From Hylemonella sp. (GTDB lineage Bacteria; Pseudomonadota; Gammaproteobacteria; Burkholderiales; Burkholderiaceae_C): a DNA stretch of 64,000 nucleotides. Numbering within the stretch: position 1 is the first letter of the stretch; each line of letters opens with the position of its first letter. Shown in pieces: positions 35,846-46,246 of the stretch. The DNA lies in contig JAUXVI010000051.1 of the NCBI GenBank assembly GCA_030680575.1, positions 62,001-126,000 of the forward strand, in the 5' to 3' direction. A program made the position numbers and the translations under genes. Below the pieces are notes generated by a model. It saw only the letters and a program-made list of their open reading frames with translations. It was not told the origin of the DNA and did not search any database.

Positions 35846-36550
35846 ATGGCAAAACGCACATTCCAGATCTACCGCTACGACCCGGAAAAGGACGCCAAAC
35901 CCTACATGCAGACCATCGAGGTTGAACTCGACGGTCACGAGCGCATGCTGCTTGACGCCCTGATGAAACTCAAGGCAGTCGATCCGTCCATCTCGTTCCG
36001 CCGCTCCTGCCGCGAAGGCGTCTGCGGCTCGGATGCGATGAACATCAACGGCAAGAACGGTCTGGCCTGCCTGACCAACATGAACACACTGCCTGGCGTG
36101 ATCACGCTCAAGCCCCTGCCCGGCCTGCCGGTGGTGCGCGACCTGATCGTCGACATGACGCAGTTCTTCAAGCAGTACAACTCGATCAAGCCCTACCTCA
36201 TCAATGAGACTCCGGCTCCCGAGCGCGAGCGCCTGCAATCGCCCGAAGAGCGCGAGGAGCTCAACGGTCTGTACGAATGCATCCTGTGCGCCAGCTGCTC
36301 CACCAGCTGCCCGAGCTTCTGGTGGAACCCGGACAAGTTCGTTGGTCCCGCCGGCCTGTTGCAGGCCTACCGCTTCCTGGCTGACAGCCGCGACCAGGCT
36401 ACCGGCGAACGCCTGGACAACCTGGAAGATCCGTATCGCCTGTTCCGTTGCCACACCATCATGAACTGTGTTGATGTCTGCCCCAAGGGTCTGAACCCGA
36501 CCAAGGCCATCGGCAAGATCAAGGAAATGATGGTCGCGCGCGCGGTGTAA
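35846..36550 (+). CDS. sdhB: Succinate dehydrogenase iron-sulfur subunit
   Basis: 234 aa from the ATG at 35846 (CGGAGA upstream); longer in-frame sequence overlaps sdhA and is not used. [2Fe-2S] cysteines lie in [13 protein letters not shown] and GLAC, [4Fe-4S] in [11 protein letters not shown] with a later CP, and [3Fe-4S] in [17 protein letters not shown]. Transfers electrons from SdhA to the quinone site. Confidence 0.98.
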   Translation: MAKRTFQIYRYDPEKDAKPYMQTIEVELDGHERMLLDALMKLKAVDPSISFRRSCREGVCGSDAMNINGKNGLACLTNMNTLPGVITLKPLPGLPVVRDLIVDMTQFFKQYNSIKPYLINETPAPERERLQSPEEREELNGLYECILCASCSTSCPSFWWNPDKFVGPAGLLQAYRFLADSRDQATGERLDNLEDPYRLFRCHTIMNCVDVCPKGLNPTKAIGKIKEMMVARAV

Positions 36551-36570
36551 GCGATTCACCAGGGTTAAGC

Positions 36571-36849
36571 ATGGACAATGAACTGATCGACGAAAGAACG
36601 CTGAGCAAGCTGAAGTGGCGCTGCCGCCGCGGCCTGCTGGAGAATGACCTCTTCATCGAGCGTTTTTTCAACAAGTTCGAGTCCACGCTGACCATGGGCC
36701 AGGCACAGGGCCTGACGGCCCTGATGGACCTGAGCGACAACGATCTGCTCGACCTCCATCTCGGCCGCAAGCCGCTGGCCGAGGTCAGCCCCGAGTTGAA
36801 CCGCGCGGACGTGCAAGAAGTTTTAGACATGTTGAGAGAAACCTGCTGA
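36571..36849 (+). CDS. sdhE: FAD assembly factor SdhE
   Basis: Small protein needed for FAD attachment to SdhA. 92 aa; the SdhE signature is [20 protein letters not shown], with the family RGxxE motif as RGLLE. Lies 20 bp after sdhB and 10 bp before gltA, the usual betaproteobacterial arrangement. Confidence 0.94.
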   Translation: MDNELIDERTLSKLKWRCRRGLLENDLFIERFFNKFESTLTMGQAQGLTALMDLSDNDLLDLHLGRKPLAEVSPELNRADVQEVLDMLRETC

Positions 36850-36859
36850 AAGGCCCCAA

Positions 36860-38170
36860 ATGAAATTAGCTGACAACAAAGCCACCCTGTCGTTCAGTAA
36901 CGGCAGCCCCAGCGTCGAGCTGCCCGTCTACCAGGGCAACATCGGCCCGGATGTGATCGACATCCGCAAGCTCTATGGCCAGACGGGCATGTTCACCTAC
37001 GATCCGGGTTTCCTCTCGACGGCTTCCTGCCAGTCGGCCATCACCTACATCGATGGCGACAAGGGTGAGCTGCTGTACCGCGGCTACCCGATCGAGCAGC
37101 TCGCCACCCAGTGCGACTTCCTCGAAACCTGCCACCTGCTGCTGTACGGTGACCTGCCGAATGCCGACAAGAAGGCCGCCTTCAGCCAGCGCGTGACCAT
37201 GCACACCATGGTCAACGAGCAGATGCAGTTCTTCCTGCGTGGTTTCCGCCGTGATGCGCACCCGATGGCCGTTCTGACCGGTCTGGTGGGTGCCCTGTCG
37301 GCCTTCTACCACGACAGCACCGACATCAACAACCCGGAGCACCGCGAAATCGCCGCGATCCGCCTGATCGCCAAGATGCCCACGCTGGTGGCCATGGCCT
37401 ACAAGTACGGCGTCGGCCAGCCCTACATGTACCCGCGCAACGACCTGAGCTATGCCGGCAATTTCCTGCGCATGATGTTCGGCACACCCTGCGAGGATTA
37501 CAAGGTCAACCCGGTGCTCGAGCGCGCCATGGACCGCATCTTCATCCTGCACGCCGACCACGAACAGAACGCGTCCACCTCGACCGTGCGTCTGTGCGGC
37601 TCGTCCGGCACCAACCCGTTCGCAGCCATCGCCGCTGGTGTGGCCTGTCTCTGGGGCCCGGCCCACGGCGGCGCCAACGAAGCCTGCCTGAACATGCTGG
37701 AAGACATCCAGGCCAACGGCGGCGTGGCCAAGGTCGGCGAGTTCATGAACCAGGTCAAGGACAAGAACTCCGGCGTGCGCCTGATGGGCTTCGGTCACCG
37801 CGTCTACAAGAACCACGACCCGCGTGCCAAGCTGATGCAGGAAACCTGCAAGGAAGTGCTGGCCGAGCTGGGTCTGGAAAACGACCCGCTGTTCAAGCTG
37901 GCCATGGCACTGGAAAAGATCGCCCTGGAAGACGACTACTTCGTGCAGCGCAAGCTCTACCCGAACGTCGACTTCTACTCCGGCATCGTGCAACGCGCGC
38001 TGGGCATCCCGGTCAACCTGTTCACCGGCATCTTCGCCCTGGCCCGCACCGTCGGCTGGATCGCCCAGCTCAACGAGATGATCAGCGATCCGGAATACAA
38101 GATCGGTCGTCCGCGCCAGCTGTTCACCGGCTCGGTGCGTCGTGACGTGCCGCCGCTGGCCAAGCGTTAA
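36860..38170 (+). CDS. gltA: Citrate synthase (type II, hexameric)
   Basis: Condenses oxaloacetate and acetyl-CoA. 436 aa, the GltA size. Catalytic residues: His in [16 protein letters not shown], His in [17 protein letters not shown], and Asp in [10 protein letters not shown]. Last gene of the rightward TCA run, closed by a strong terminator. Confidence 0.98.
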   Translation: MKLADNKATLSFSNGSPSVELPVYQGNIGPDVIDIRKLYGQTGMFTYDPGFLSTASCQSAITYIDGDKGELLYRGYPIEQLATQCDFLETCHLLLYGDLPNADKKAAFSQRVTMHTMVNEQMQFFLRGFRRDAHPMAVLTGLVGALSAFYHDSTDINNPEHREIAAIRLIAKMPTLVAMAYKYGVGQPYMYPRNDLSYAGNFLRMMFGTPCEDYKVNPVLERAMDRIFILHADHEQNASTSTVRLCGSSGTNPFAAIAAGVACLWGPAHGGANEACLNMLEDIQANGGVAKVGEFMNQVKDKNSGVRLMGFGHRVYKNHDPRAKLMQETCKEVLAELGLENDPLFKLAMALEKIALEDDYFVQRKLYPNVDFYSGIVQRALGIPVNLFTGIFALARTVGWIAQLNEMISDPEYKIGRPRQLFTGSVRRDVPPLAKR

Positions 38171-38186
38171 ACTGCGCTGAAACGCA

Positions 38187-38222
38187 TGCCCGCCGCACGG
38201 CAACGTCGGCGGGCATTTTTTA
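38187..38222 (+). terminator. Intrinsic terminator after gltA
   Basis: TGCCCGCCG (38187-38195) pairs perfectly with CGGCGGGCA (38207-38215), followed by a T-run to 38222. It lies 17 bp after the gltA stop and closes the gntR/sdh/gltA unit. Confidence 0.88.
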
Positions 38223-38246
38223 TTGCTGTTCCCACTTTGTCCAACC

Positions 38247-38630
38247 ATGCGCCTGATCCAAAGCGCCGATGAGCTCAAGGCTCTGCTGGCTGACCCTGCG
38301 AGCACGCGCCCCTGCAGTTGCAGTCTGGGCGGCTGCGCCGGCTGGGAAAGCCTGAGCGAAGACCGCTGGCCGGCCGATCAGATGCAGGCGGTGGCCACCC
38401 TGCGCGACCCCGAACTTTACGAGCCGCCCTTCGAGGAACACCACCCGCAAGGTACGCGCTACGACTCAGCCGAGGCGCCGGTGGCATTGAAGTTCTTTCC
38501 CTACAACCGCTGCGATGTCTGGCGCTGCGGCCAATGCCAGCGGCACCTGCTGCGCTACACCGAGTTCGGCGGCTACTACGTCGATCACCGGGTGCGCGAG
38601 CTGGCGCCAAAGCTGGACATCATCGACTAG
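38247..38630 (+). CDS. Conserved-looking Cys-rich small protein, unknown function
   Basis: 127 aa from the ATG at 38247 (MRLIQSADELKALLADP). Two Cys clusters, CSCSLGGCAGWE near residue 28 and CDVWRCGQCQRHLLRY near residue 92, look like a zinc or iron site, and the latter is followed by TEFGGYYVDHRVREL. I do not recognise the family. It stands alone between the gltA terminator and the MITE-like element, whose left terminal repeat overlaps its TAG stop. Without the element the stop would read TAA at the same place, so the protein is unchanged. Confidence 0.75.
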   Translation: MRLIQSADELKALLADPASTRPCSCSLGGCAGWESLSEDRWPADQMQAVATLRDPELYEPPFEEHHPQGTRYDSAEAPVALKFFPYNRCDVWRCGQCQRHLLRYTEFGGYYVDHRVRELAPKLDIID

Positions 38631-38896
38631 GGCCTGTTCACACTGATTTCACAAGATGCGTTGCGGATCAAAAAGGCCATGCGCAAGGCGCGAAATGCCG
38701 CCGGGGTCGGCCCCCGGCAAGGCTTCGCAACGCCGCGCATGGCCTTTTTGGCCGCAACCCGAAGGGAACGAGGGGAAAACCGCGCCACTCGTTGTTGCTC
38801 TCCTAGCCCAGACGGCCAGTCTGGGCGTCGTCGCGCGCCTAGATTGGCGCGGTTTTCTCCTCGTTCGCACTTGTGAAATCAATGTGAACAGGCCCT
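38629..38896. mobile_element. MITE-like non-autonomous element with 26-bp terminal inverted repeats
   Basis: The ends 38629-38654 and 38871-38896 are inverted repeats with 1 mismatch in 26 (outermost AGGGCCTGTTCACA). TA dinucleotides flank the GGGCC...GGCCC core (38628-38629 and 38896-38897), a TA target duplication as made by IS630/Tc1-type transposases. Three internal inverted repeats: 38670-38684 with 38735-38749 (15 bp perfect), 38766-38787 with 38845-38866 (1 mismatch), and 38806-38813 with 38819-38826. No transposase is encoded. With its flanks it fills the gene-free stretch from 38631 to 38950. Confidence 0.8.
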
Positions 38897-38950
38897 AAAA
38901 ACCTTGCTGGCGTGGTCCGAATAAAATGTCGGATTGCCAAGGAAAACCCC

Positions 38951-40372
38951 ATGGGACGCACCCTTTACGACAAGATCTGGGACGAGCACGTCGTCCACAC
39001 CGAAGAAGACGGCACGGCCATCCTCTACATCGACCGCCATCTGGTGCATGAAGTCACCAGCCCGCAGGCCTTCGAGGGCCTGCGTCAAGCCGGGCGCAAG
39101 GTGTGGCGCGTCAGCTCCATCGTTGCCACCGCAGACCACAACACGCCGACCACCGGCTGGGAACTGGGCTACGACGGCATCACCGACCCGATCAGCAAGG
39201 AACAGATCACCACACTGGACGCCAACATCAAGGAGTCCGGCGCTGCCGCCTTCTTCCCCTTTCTGTCCAAGCGTCAGGGCATCGTGCACGTGATCGGCCC
39301 GGAAAACGGCGCCACCCTGCCCGGCATGACCGTGGTCTGCGGCGACTCGCACACCTCGACTCACGGCGCTTTTGGCGCGCTGGCACACGGCATCGGCACC
39401 AGCGAAGTAGAGCACGTCATGGCCACGCAGACCCTGCTGGCCAAGAAGGCCAAGAACATGCTCGTCAAGGTGGAAGGTACCGTGGCCCGCGGCGTCACCG
39501 CCAAGGACATCGTGCTGGCGATCATCGGCAAGATCGGCACCGCCGGCGGCACCGGTTACACCATCGAATTCGCCGGCTCGGCCATCCGCGCGCTCAGCAT
39601 GGAAGGCCGCATGACGGTGTGCAACATGGCGATCGAAGGTGGCGCGCGCGCCGGCCTAGTCGCGGTTGACGACAAGACCATCGAGTACGTCAAGGGCCGT
39701 CTGCTCTCCCCCACTGGTGTGGAGTGGGACCAGGCCGCGGCTTACTGGAAGACGCTGCATTCCGACGCCGATGCCACGTTCGACGCCGTGGTCGAACTCG
39801 ACGCTGCGCAAATCCTGCCGCAAGTCACCTGGGGCACCTCGCCCGAGATGGTGCTGGGCATTGACGGCCGCGTGCCTGACCCGGACAAGGAGAAGGACGC
39901 CAACAAGCGCGGCGCCATCGAGCGCGCCCTGACCTATATGGGTCTGGAGCCCGGCAAGCCGCTGGCCGACATCACCATCGACAAGGTCTTCATCGGCTCC
40001 TGCACCAACAGCCGCATCGAGGACATGCGCGAAGCCGCGGCCATCGTCAAGAAACTCGGCCAGAAGGTCGCCAAGAACGTCAAGCTGGCCATGGTGGTAC
40101 CAGGCTCCGGCTTGGTCAAGGAACAGGCCGAGCGTGAAGGCCTGCACGAGATCTTCAAGGCCGCCGGCTTCGAGTGGCGTGAACCGGGCTGCTCCATGTG
40201 CCTGGCCATGAATGCCGACCGGCTGGAACCGGGCGAGCGCTGCGCCTCCACCAGCAACCGCAACTTCGAAGGGCGCCAGGGCGCTGGTGGTCGCACCCAC
40301 CTGGTGAGCCCGGCCATGGCCGCCGCTGCCGCGGTGCACGGCCATTTTGTCGATGTCCGTAAATTCGCCTGA
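38951..40372 (+). CDS. leuC: 3-isopropylmalate dehydratase large subunit
   Basis: Isomerises 2- to 3-isopropylmalate in leucine synthesis with LeuD. The ATG at 38951 ([20 protein letters not shown]) gives 473 aa. The [4Fe-4S] cysteines lie in [14 protein letters not shown] and [27 protein letters not shown] is the family signature. Starts 55 bp after the MITE-like element. Confidence 0.97.
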   Translation: MGRTLYDKIWDEHVVHTEEDGTAILYIDRHLVHEVTSPQAFEGLRQAGRKVWRVSSIVATADHNTPTTGWELGYDGITDPISKEQITTLDANIKESGAAAFFPFLSKRQGIVHVIGPENGATLPGMTVVCGDSHTSTHGAFGALAHGIGTSEVEHVMATQTLLAKKAKNMLVKVEGTVARGVTAKDIVLAIIGKIGTAGGTGYTIEFAGSAIRALSMEGRMTVCNMAIEGGARAGLVAVDDKTIEYVKGRLLSPTGVEWDQAAAYWKTLHSDADATFDAVVELDAAQILPQVTWGTSPEMVLGIDGRVPDPDKEKDANKRGAIERALTYMGLEPGKPLADITIDKVFIGSCTNSRIEDMREAAAIVKKLGQKVAKNVKLAMVVPGSGLVKEQAEREGLHEIFKAAGFEWREPGCSMCLAMNADRLEPGERCASTSNRNFEGRQGAGGRTHLVSPAMAAAAAVHGHFVDVRKFA

Positions 40373-40394
40373 ACCTTCAGCCTAGGAGAACACG

Positions 40395-40523
40395 ATGAAA
40401 AAAATCACCCTGCTTGCCATTCTGTCCATGACGTTCGCCCTGGTGGGTTGCAACACCGTCAAGGGCGTGGGCCAGGACATCCAGAAGGCCGGCGAGAAGA
40501 TCGAAGGCGCGGCGAAAAAATAA
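40395..40523 (+). CDS. Entericidin-like small lipoprotein within the leu operon
   Basis: 42 aa: [19 protein letters not shown], then [20 protein letters not shown] and a Lys tail. The lipobox LVGC and the amphipathic NTxxGxGxDIQxxG helix are the entericidin A/B (ecn) pattern. AGGAGAA lies 6 nt before the ATG. Its TAA stop shares a base with the leuD ATG (TAATG), so translation is coupled. Entericidin is a cell-envelope toxin/antidote-type lipopeptide in E. coli; its role inside a leucine operon is unknown. Confidence 0.88.
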   Translation: MKKITLLAILSMTFALVGCNTVKGVGQDIQKAGEKIEGAAKK

Positions 40524-41173
40524 TGAAAACCTTTACCGTACACAAGGGCCTGGTGGCCCCGATGGACCGGGAGAACGTCGACACCGACGCCATCATCCCC
40601 AAGCAGTTCCTCAAGTCGATTCGCAAGACCGGCTTCGGGCCGAACCTGTTCGACGAGTGGCGCTACCTGGATGCCGGCTACCCGGGCCAGGACCCGGCCA
40701 GCCGCAAACCGAACCCGGACTTCGTGCTGAACCAACCGCGTTATGCGGGCGCCTCCATCCTGCTGGCACGCAAGAACTTCGGTTGCGGCTCTTCGCGTGA
40801 ACATGCGCCGTGGGCACTCGACCAGTATGGCTTTCGCACCATCATCGCCCCCAGCTTCGCCGACATCTTCTTCAACAACAGCTTCAAGAACGGCCTGCTG
40901 CCGATCCAGTTGCCGGAAGCCACGGTGGCGCAGCTGTTCGACGAATGTGCCGCCTTCCCCGGCTACCAGCTCACCATCGACCTGGAGCGCCAGGTCATCG
41001 TCAAGCCGCAGGGTGAAGAGATTCCCTTCGAGGTGCAATCCTTCCGCAAGTACTGCCTGCTCAATGGCTTCGACGACATTGGCCTGACACTGCGTCACAA
41101 GGACAGAATAGCTGCCTTCGAAGCCCAGCGTTTGGCACAAAAACCATGGCTGGCGCACACCACCATTGCGTGA
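40523..41173 (+). CDS. leuD: 3-isopropylmalate dehydratase small subunit
   Basis: 216 aa from the ATG at 40523 ([18 protein letters not shown]). [16 protein letters not shown] and the swivel-domain signature [14 protein letters not shown] are intact. Partners LeuC. Overlaps the entericidin stop by one base, so longer in-frame upstream sequence is not used. Confidence 0.97.
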   Translation: MKTFTVHKGLVAPMDRENVDTDAIIPKQFLKSIRKTGFGPNLFDEWRYLDAGYPGQDPASRKPNPDFVLNQPRYAGASILLARKNFGCGSSREHAPWALDQYGFRTIIAPSFADIFFNNSFKNGLLPIQLPEATVAQLFDECAAFPGYQLTIDLERQVIVKPQGEEIPFEVQSFRKYCLLNGFDDIGLTLRHKDRIAAFEAQRLAQKPWLAHTTIA

Positions 41174-41174
41174 A

Positions 41175-41197
41175 CAGCTATCAATTTAATAGTAATC
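41175..41197 (-). repeat. Partial AT-rich short repeat between leuD and leuB
   Basis: CAGCTATCAATTTAATAGTA reads on the minus strand as TACTATTAAATTGATAGCTG. It matches the first half of the repeat seen in full at 59321-59363 and 62492-62541. It fills most of the 28-bp leuD-leuB gap. Confidence 0.4.
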
Positions 41198-41201
41198 AAA
41201 A

Positions 41202-42284
<1,083 letters not shown>

Positions 42285-42358
42285 ACAGGCTCTCGGTTCG
42301 TCACGCCCTTCCGGCTGGACGAGCCGGGAAAACAGAATTTGATTTGAAAGGGCATGTG

Positions 42359-43498
42359 ATGAGCAAAGTTGGCAATCTGGTGGGCCTCGTCGGTTGGCGC
42401 GGCATGGTGGGCTCGGTCCTGATGGACCGCATGCAGGCTGAAGGCGACTTCGGCCTGATCGAGCCCGTGTTCTTCTCCACCTCGAATGCCGGCGGCAAGG
42501 CTCCGGCACAGGCCAAGAACGAGACCACGCTCAAGGATGCCAACAGCATCGACGAGCTGAAGAAGTGCGACATCATCCTGACCTGCCAGGGTGGCGACTA
42601 CACCAAGGAGGTGTACCCGAAACTGCGCGCTGCCGGTTGGAACGGCCACTGGATCGACGCCGCCTCCTCGCTGCGCATGGCCGATGACGCCGTCATCGTG
42701 CTCGACCCGGTCAACCGCGACGTCATTGACAACGCGCTGGCCAAGGGTGGCCGCAACTGGATCGGCGGCAACTGCACCGTGAGCCTGATGCTCATGGCCA
42801 TGGGCGGTCTGTTCAAGGCCAACCTGATCGAGTGGGTCAGCGCCATGACCTACCAGGCGGCTTCCGGCGCCGGCGCGCAGAACATGCGCGAACTGCTGAG
42901 CCAGATGGGTGCCCTGCACGACGCCGTCAAGGCCGAGCTGGCCGACCCGGCCTCCGCCATCCTGGACATCGACCGCAAGGTGGCCGCCACCATGCGTGAC
43001 GCCAGCTTCCCGACCAAGAACTTCCGCAACACGGCCCTGGCCGGCAGCCTGATCCCCTGGATCGACGTGCCGGTCGAGCACGGCCAGAGCAAGGAAGAGT
43101 GGAAGGGCGGCGCCGAGTGCAACAAGATCCTGGGCAACCCGGCCTTCCGCAGCGCCGGCAGCATCCCGATTGACGGCCTGTGCGTGCGCATCGGTGCCAT
43201 GCGCTGCCACTCGCAAGGCCTGACGGTCAAGCTGAAGAAGGACGTGCCGCTGGACGAGATCGAGTCCATTCTCGCTGGCGCCAATGACTGGGTGAAAGTG
43301 GTCCCTAACCAACGTGAGATCACCGAGCGTGACCTGACCCCGGCGGCCGTCACCGGCACCCTGACCGTGCCGGTCGGCCGCCTGCACAAGCTGGCCATGG
43401 GCAACGACTACCTGGGCGCCTTCACCGTCGGCGACCAGTTACTGTGGGGTGCGGCCGAACCGCTGCGCCGCATGCTGCGCATCCTGCTGGCAGCCTGA
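42359..43498 (+). CDS. asd: Aspartate-semialdehyde dehydrogenase
   Basis: Makes aspartate semialdehyde for lysine/DAP, threonine and methionine. The ATG at 42359 ([19 protein letters not shown]) gives 379 aa, the gammaproteobacterial-type enzyme with the [13 protein letters not shown] dinucleotide site. The catalytic Cys lies in [15 protein letters not shown], and [14 protein letters not shown] carries the active-site His. 74 bp after leuB and closed by a hairpin. Confidence 0.97.
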   Translation: MSKVGNLVGLVGWRGMVGSVLMDRMQAEGDFGLIEPVFFSTSNAGGKAPAQAKNETTLKDANSIDELKKCDIILTCQGGDYTKEVYPKLRAAGWNGHWIDAASSLRMADDAVIVLDPVNRDVIDNALAKGGRNWIGGNCTVSLMLMAMGGLFKANLIEWVSAMTYQAASGAGAQNMRELLSQMGALHDAVKAELADPASAILDIDRKVAATMRDASFPTKNFRNTALAGSLIPWIDVPVEHGQSKEEWKGGAECNKILGNPAFRSAGSIPIDGLCVRIGAMRCHSQGLTVKLKKDVPLDEIESILAGANDWVKVVPNQREITERDLTPAAVTGTLTVPVGRLHKLAMGNDYLGAFTVGDQLLWGAAEPLRRMLRILLAA

Positions 43499-43516
43499 GT
43501 CCGTTTTCCCCGACCC

Positions 43517-43544
43517 AACGGCTTGCGGTTCGCCGCAAGCCGTT
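43517..43544 (+). terminator. Perfect 12-bp hairpin with TTCG loop after asd
   Basis: AACGGCTTGCGG (43517-43528) pairs with CCGCAAGCCGTT (43533-43544) around a TTCG tetraloop, 18 bp after the asd stop. The T-run after it is short (GTCGTTT), so it may stabilise 3' ends or attenuate as much as terminate. The rest of the gap to fimV shows nothing clear to me apart from the fimV ribosome site. Confidence 0.65.
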
Positions 43545-43728
43545 GTCGTTTGACAACATTCAGCCCCGCTTGGGGCGACGAACGGGCGGCTCAGAAGGTT
43601 AAGCGCTTTCTCAGCTTGTCAGGCTAACATCTTGATGTTAAGGTACTTTTCCTGTTTTGAGCGTCGGTCGCTTGGTCCATACAAGGTGCCAGGCGTAGCC
43701 GCTTGCCCGGACATCGGAGGCTATTAAA

Positions 43729-46203
43729 TTGATTGCTAAGTCACATCGCTGGCAGAAGACTGCCCTGGCCGCTGCGGCCGCGGCGGTTCTGGGTCTGTGG
43801 GGAACCCATGCCTCGGCGCTTTCGCTGGGGCGTATTGCTGTTCTGTCGGCTCTGGGTGAGCCTCTTCGGGCTGAAATCGACATTCCTGACATCAATGCCG
43901 AGGAAGCCGCTTCGCTGAAGGCCAGCGTGGCCTCGCCGGAAGCGTTCCGGGCCGCTGGCATGGACTACAACGCAAGCATGAGCGGTCTGCAGATCACACT
44001 GCAGAAACGTCCCGACGGGCGCTCTTTCCTACGCGTCAGCAGCGACCGCGCCATCAACGATCCTTATGTGGACCTGATCCTGGAGGCCAGCTGGTCCTCC
44101 GGCCGCATCGTGCGCGACTACACGATGCTGTTCGACCCGCCCAACCTGCGCCAACCGCAGGCCGTGACGGCCACGGTGCCGCAAGTCAGCTCTGCACCAT
44201 CCCGCGTTGCGCCCACGCCCACGCCCCGCGCCGCCACACCATCGCCCGCTCCCGCCAGCGATGCCGGCCGTGCCGCCGCCCCGCGCCCCGCTGCCAGACC
44301 AGCCCCAGAAGCAAGCCCCAAGGCGGCAACCACCAGCCCGGCCAAACAACTGACCGTCAAAACCGGTGACACGGCCAGCAAGCTGGTTGCCGCCAACCGT
44401 CCGGCCGGCGTGTCGCTGGACCAGATGCTGGTGGCCATGCTGCGCGCCAACCCCGATGCGTTCATCGGCGGCAACATCAACCGACTGCGCAGCGGCGCCG
44501 TGGTGGACCTGCCTGGCGCCGAAGATGCGCAAGCCACATCGGCCGACGAAGCACGCCAGATCGTGCTGGCGCAAAGCAAGGATTTCAACGAATTCCGCCG
44601 CAAGCTTGCCGGGAATGCGCCGGTCAGCCAGGTCGCCAGCGCCGACCGCCGCGCCAGCGGCAAGGTCGAGGCACAGGTCGAAGACAAGAAGAGCGCGGCC
44701 GCTACACCTGACAAGCTGACCCTCTCCAAGGGCGCCGTCCAGGCCAAGGGCGGCGAGGAAAAGATTGCCCAGGAACGCAGCGCCAAGGAAGCCGCCAGCC
44801 GCGCCGAGGAACTATCCAAGAACATCGCCGAACTGAGCAAATTGAGCGCAGCGGCAGCCCCCGCCCCCGCCCCCGCAGCATCAGCCCCCCAGGCTGCAGC
44901 ACCAACACCGGCCGCTTCCGAGCCGGCCGCCGCAGCCAGCGCCGCCCTACCCGCGGTCACAGTCTCGGCACCGGCAATCGAAGCCTCCGCCCCGGCGCCT
45001 GCTCCTGTGGCCTCCGCTCCCGTCAAACGGCCAGCTGCTGCTGTGCCGATGCCGGTGGAAGAGCCCAGCCTGCTGAACGAGCTGCTGGACAATCCGCTTG
45101 TGCCTGCCGCAGCGGCGGGCCTGATCGCCTTGCTGGCCGGCTTGGGGGTGTATCGCGTGCGCCAGCGCAAGCAGGCCGCCCAGATGGACAGCTCCTTCCT
45201 GGAAAGCCGGCTGCAACCCGACTCCTTCTTCGGCGCCAGCGGCGGTCAGCGCGTTGACACCCACGACAGTGGCGCCAATGGCTCCTCCATGGTCTATTCC
45301 CCGAGTCAGCTCGAAGCGGCTGATGATGTGGACCCGGTGGCCGAAGCCGATGTCTATCTGGCCTATGGCCGCGATCTGCAGGCCGAGGAAATCCTCAAGG
45401 AAGCCTTGCGCGTCCATCCCGACCGGGTGGCCATCCACCTCAAATTGCTGGAGATCTACGCCAAACGCCGCGATGTCCGCAACTTCGAGAGCAGCGCAGC
45501 CGACGCCCATCGCCTGACCGGTGGCGAAGGTGCCGACTGGAACCGCGTGTGCGAACTGGGACTGAGCATCGATCCGAGCAACACCTTCTTCCAGCCCGGT
45601 GGTCAACCGGCCTCGGCATCGGGCGCCTCGGCAGCCGTGTCAGAACCCGTGGCCAGCGCGCCTCAGGCTAGCCCGCAAGTTGCCGTACCCGCGACCGAAC
45701 CAGCAGCATCCGCTGTGGATCTGGACCTGGATCTGGACTTCTCACTCGATGATGAACCGGCAGCAACACCCGCAGCCACGGCAACACCTGCCGCCGCGCC
45801 GGCACCTGAATCGACCGCCCCCGACCTGGACTTGAATTTCGAGCTGCCCACCGCCTCCATCCAGGGTGCGGACAACAGCCTCGATTTCGAGCCGCCCAGC
45901 TTGCCGGAGCCGTCATCCCGTCTCGACAGCCCTGCCGCAACGTCTGGCAGCGCCCCGACGGCTGCCGCCGATACCGGTGCACTCGAGTTCGATCTCGGCT
46001 CGCTCTCGCTCGACCTGGGTGAAGCCACGACCGAGCAGACCGGCGCCTCCGACGATCCACTGGCCACCAAGCTGGCATTGGCTGAAGAGTTCAGTGCCAT
46101 TGGCGACGCCGATGGTGCCCGCGCCCTGATCGAGGAAATCATCGCCGAAGCCACCGGCGACATGAAGACCAAGGCCCAGGAGGCCCTGAGCAAGCTCAAC
46201 TGA
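43729..46203 (+). CDS. fimV: FimV-family pilus assembly / polar hub protein
   Basis: Inner-membrane LysM protein that organises the cell pole and type IV pilus machinery. Starts at TTG 43729, with GGAGG 8 nt upstream and no ATG nearby. 824 aa: signal peptide to about residue 30 (THASALSLGRIAVLSALGEP), FimV N-terminal domain, LysM-like domain about 206-266 (VKTGDTASKLVAANRP), Ala/Pro-rich linker, one TM near 455-475 (LVPAAAAGLIALLAGLGVY), an acidic region with a TPR segment (ADVYLAYGRDLQAEEILKEA), and the C-terminal FimV motif LALAEEFSAIGDADGARALI. No pilus genes are nearby. Confidence 0.93.
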   Translation: MIAKSHRWQKTALAAAAAAVLGLWGTHASALSLGRIAVLSALGEPLRAEIDIPDINAEEAASLKASVASPEAFRAAGMDYNASMSGLQITLQKRPDGRSFLRVSSDRAINDPYVDLILEASWSSGRIVRDYTMLFDPPNLRQPQAVTATVPQVSSAPSRVAPTPTPRAATPSPAPASDAGRAAAPRPAARPAPEASPKAATTSPAKQLTVKTGDTASKLVAANRPAGVSLDQMLVAMLRANPDAFIGGNINRLRSGAVVDLPGAEDAQATSADEARQIVLAQSKDFNEFRRKLAGNAPVSQVASADRRASGKVEAQVEDKKSAAATPDKLTLSKGAVQAKGGEEKIAQERSAKEAASRAEELSKNIAELSKLSAAAAPAPAPAASAPQAAAPTPAASEPAAAASAALPAVTVSAPAIEASAPAPAPVASAPVKRPAAAVPMPVEEPSLLNELLDNPLVPAAAAGLIALLAGLGVYRVRQRKQAAQMDSSFLESRLQPDSFFGASGGQRVDTHDSGANGSSMVYSPSQLEAADDVDPVAEADVYLAYGRDLQAEEILKEALRVHPDRVAIHLKLLEIYAKRRDVRNFESSAADAHRLTGGEGADWNRVCELGLSIDPSNTFFQPGGQPASASGASAAVSEPVASAPQASPQVAVPATEPAASAVDLDLDLDFSLDDEPAATPAATATPAAAPAPESTAPDLDLNFELPTASIQGADNSLDFEPPSLPEPSSRLDSPAATSGSAPTAAADTGALEFDLGSLSLDLGEATTEQTGASDDPLATKLALAEEFSAIGDADGARALIEEIIAEATGDMKTKAQEALSKLN

Positions 46204-46246
46204 GTTGGCTCAGTCCGGAGACCATGCACGTGGACCCGACCCTGCC

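Noticed and set aside
34017-35861. Long minus-strand open frame opposite sdhA (614 aa)
   Set aside because: GC-rich codon mirror of sdhA; His/Gln/Gly-rich low-complexity sequence with no domain, while sdhA is unmistakable.
36866-38305. Minus-strand open frame opposite gltA (479 aa)
   Set aside because: Mirror of citrate synthase codons; no motif and no ribosome site.
38649-38898. Short open frames within the MITE-like element
   Set aside because: They span inverted repeats, have no ribosome site and no family resemblance; the segment is structural DNA.
41101-41130. Another copy of the AT-rich repeat near the leuD 3' end (AATAGCTGCC)
   Set aside because: Only about 10 bp match; the sequence is explained by the LeuD C-terminus.
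43638-43961. Minus-strand frame at the start of fimV (107 aa)
   Set aside because: Overlaps the FimV signal peptide on the other strand with no supporting motif.
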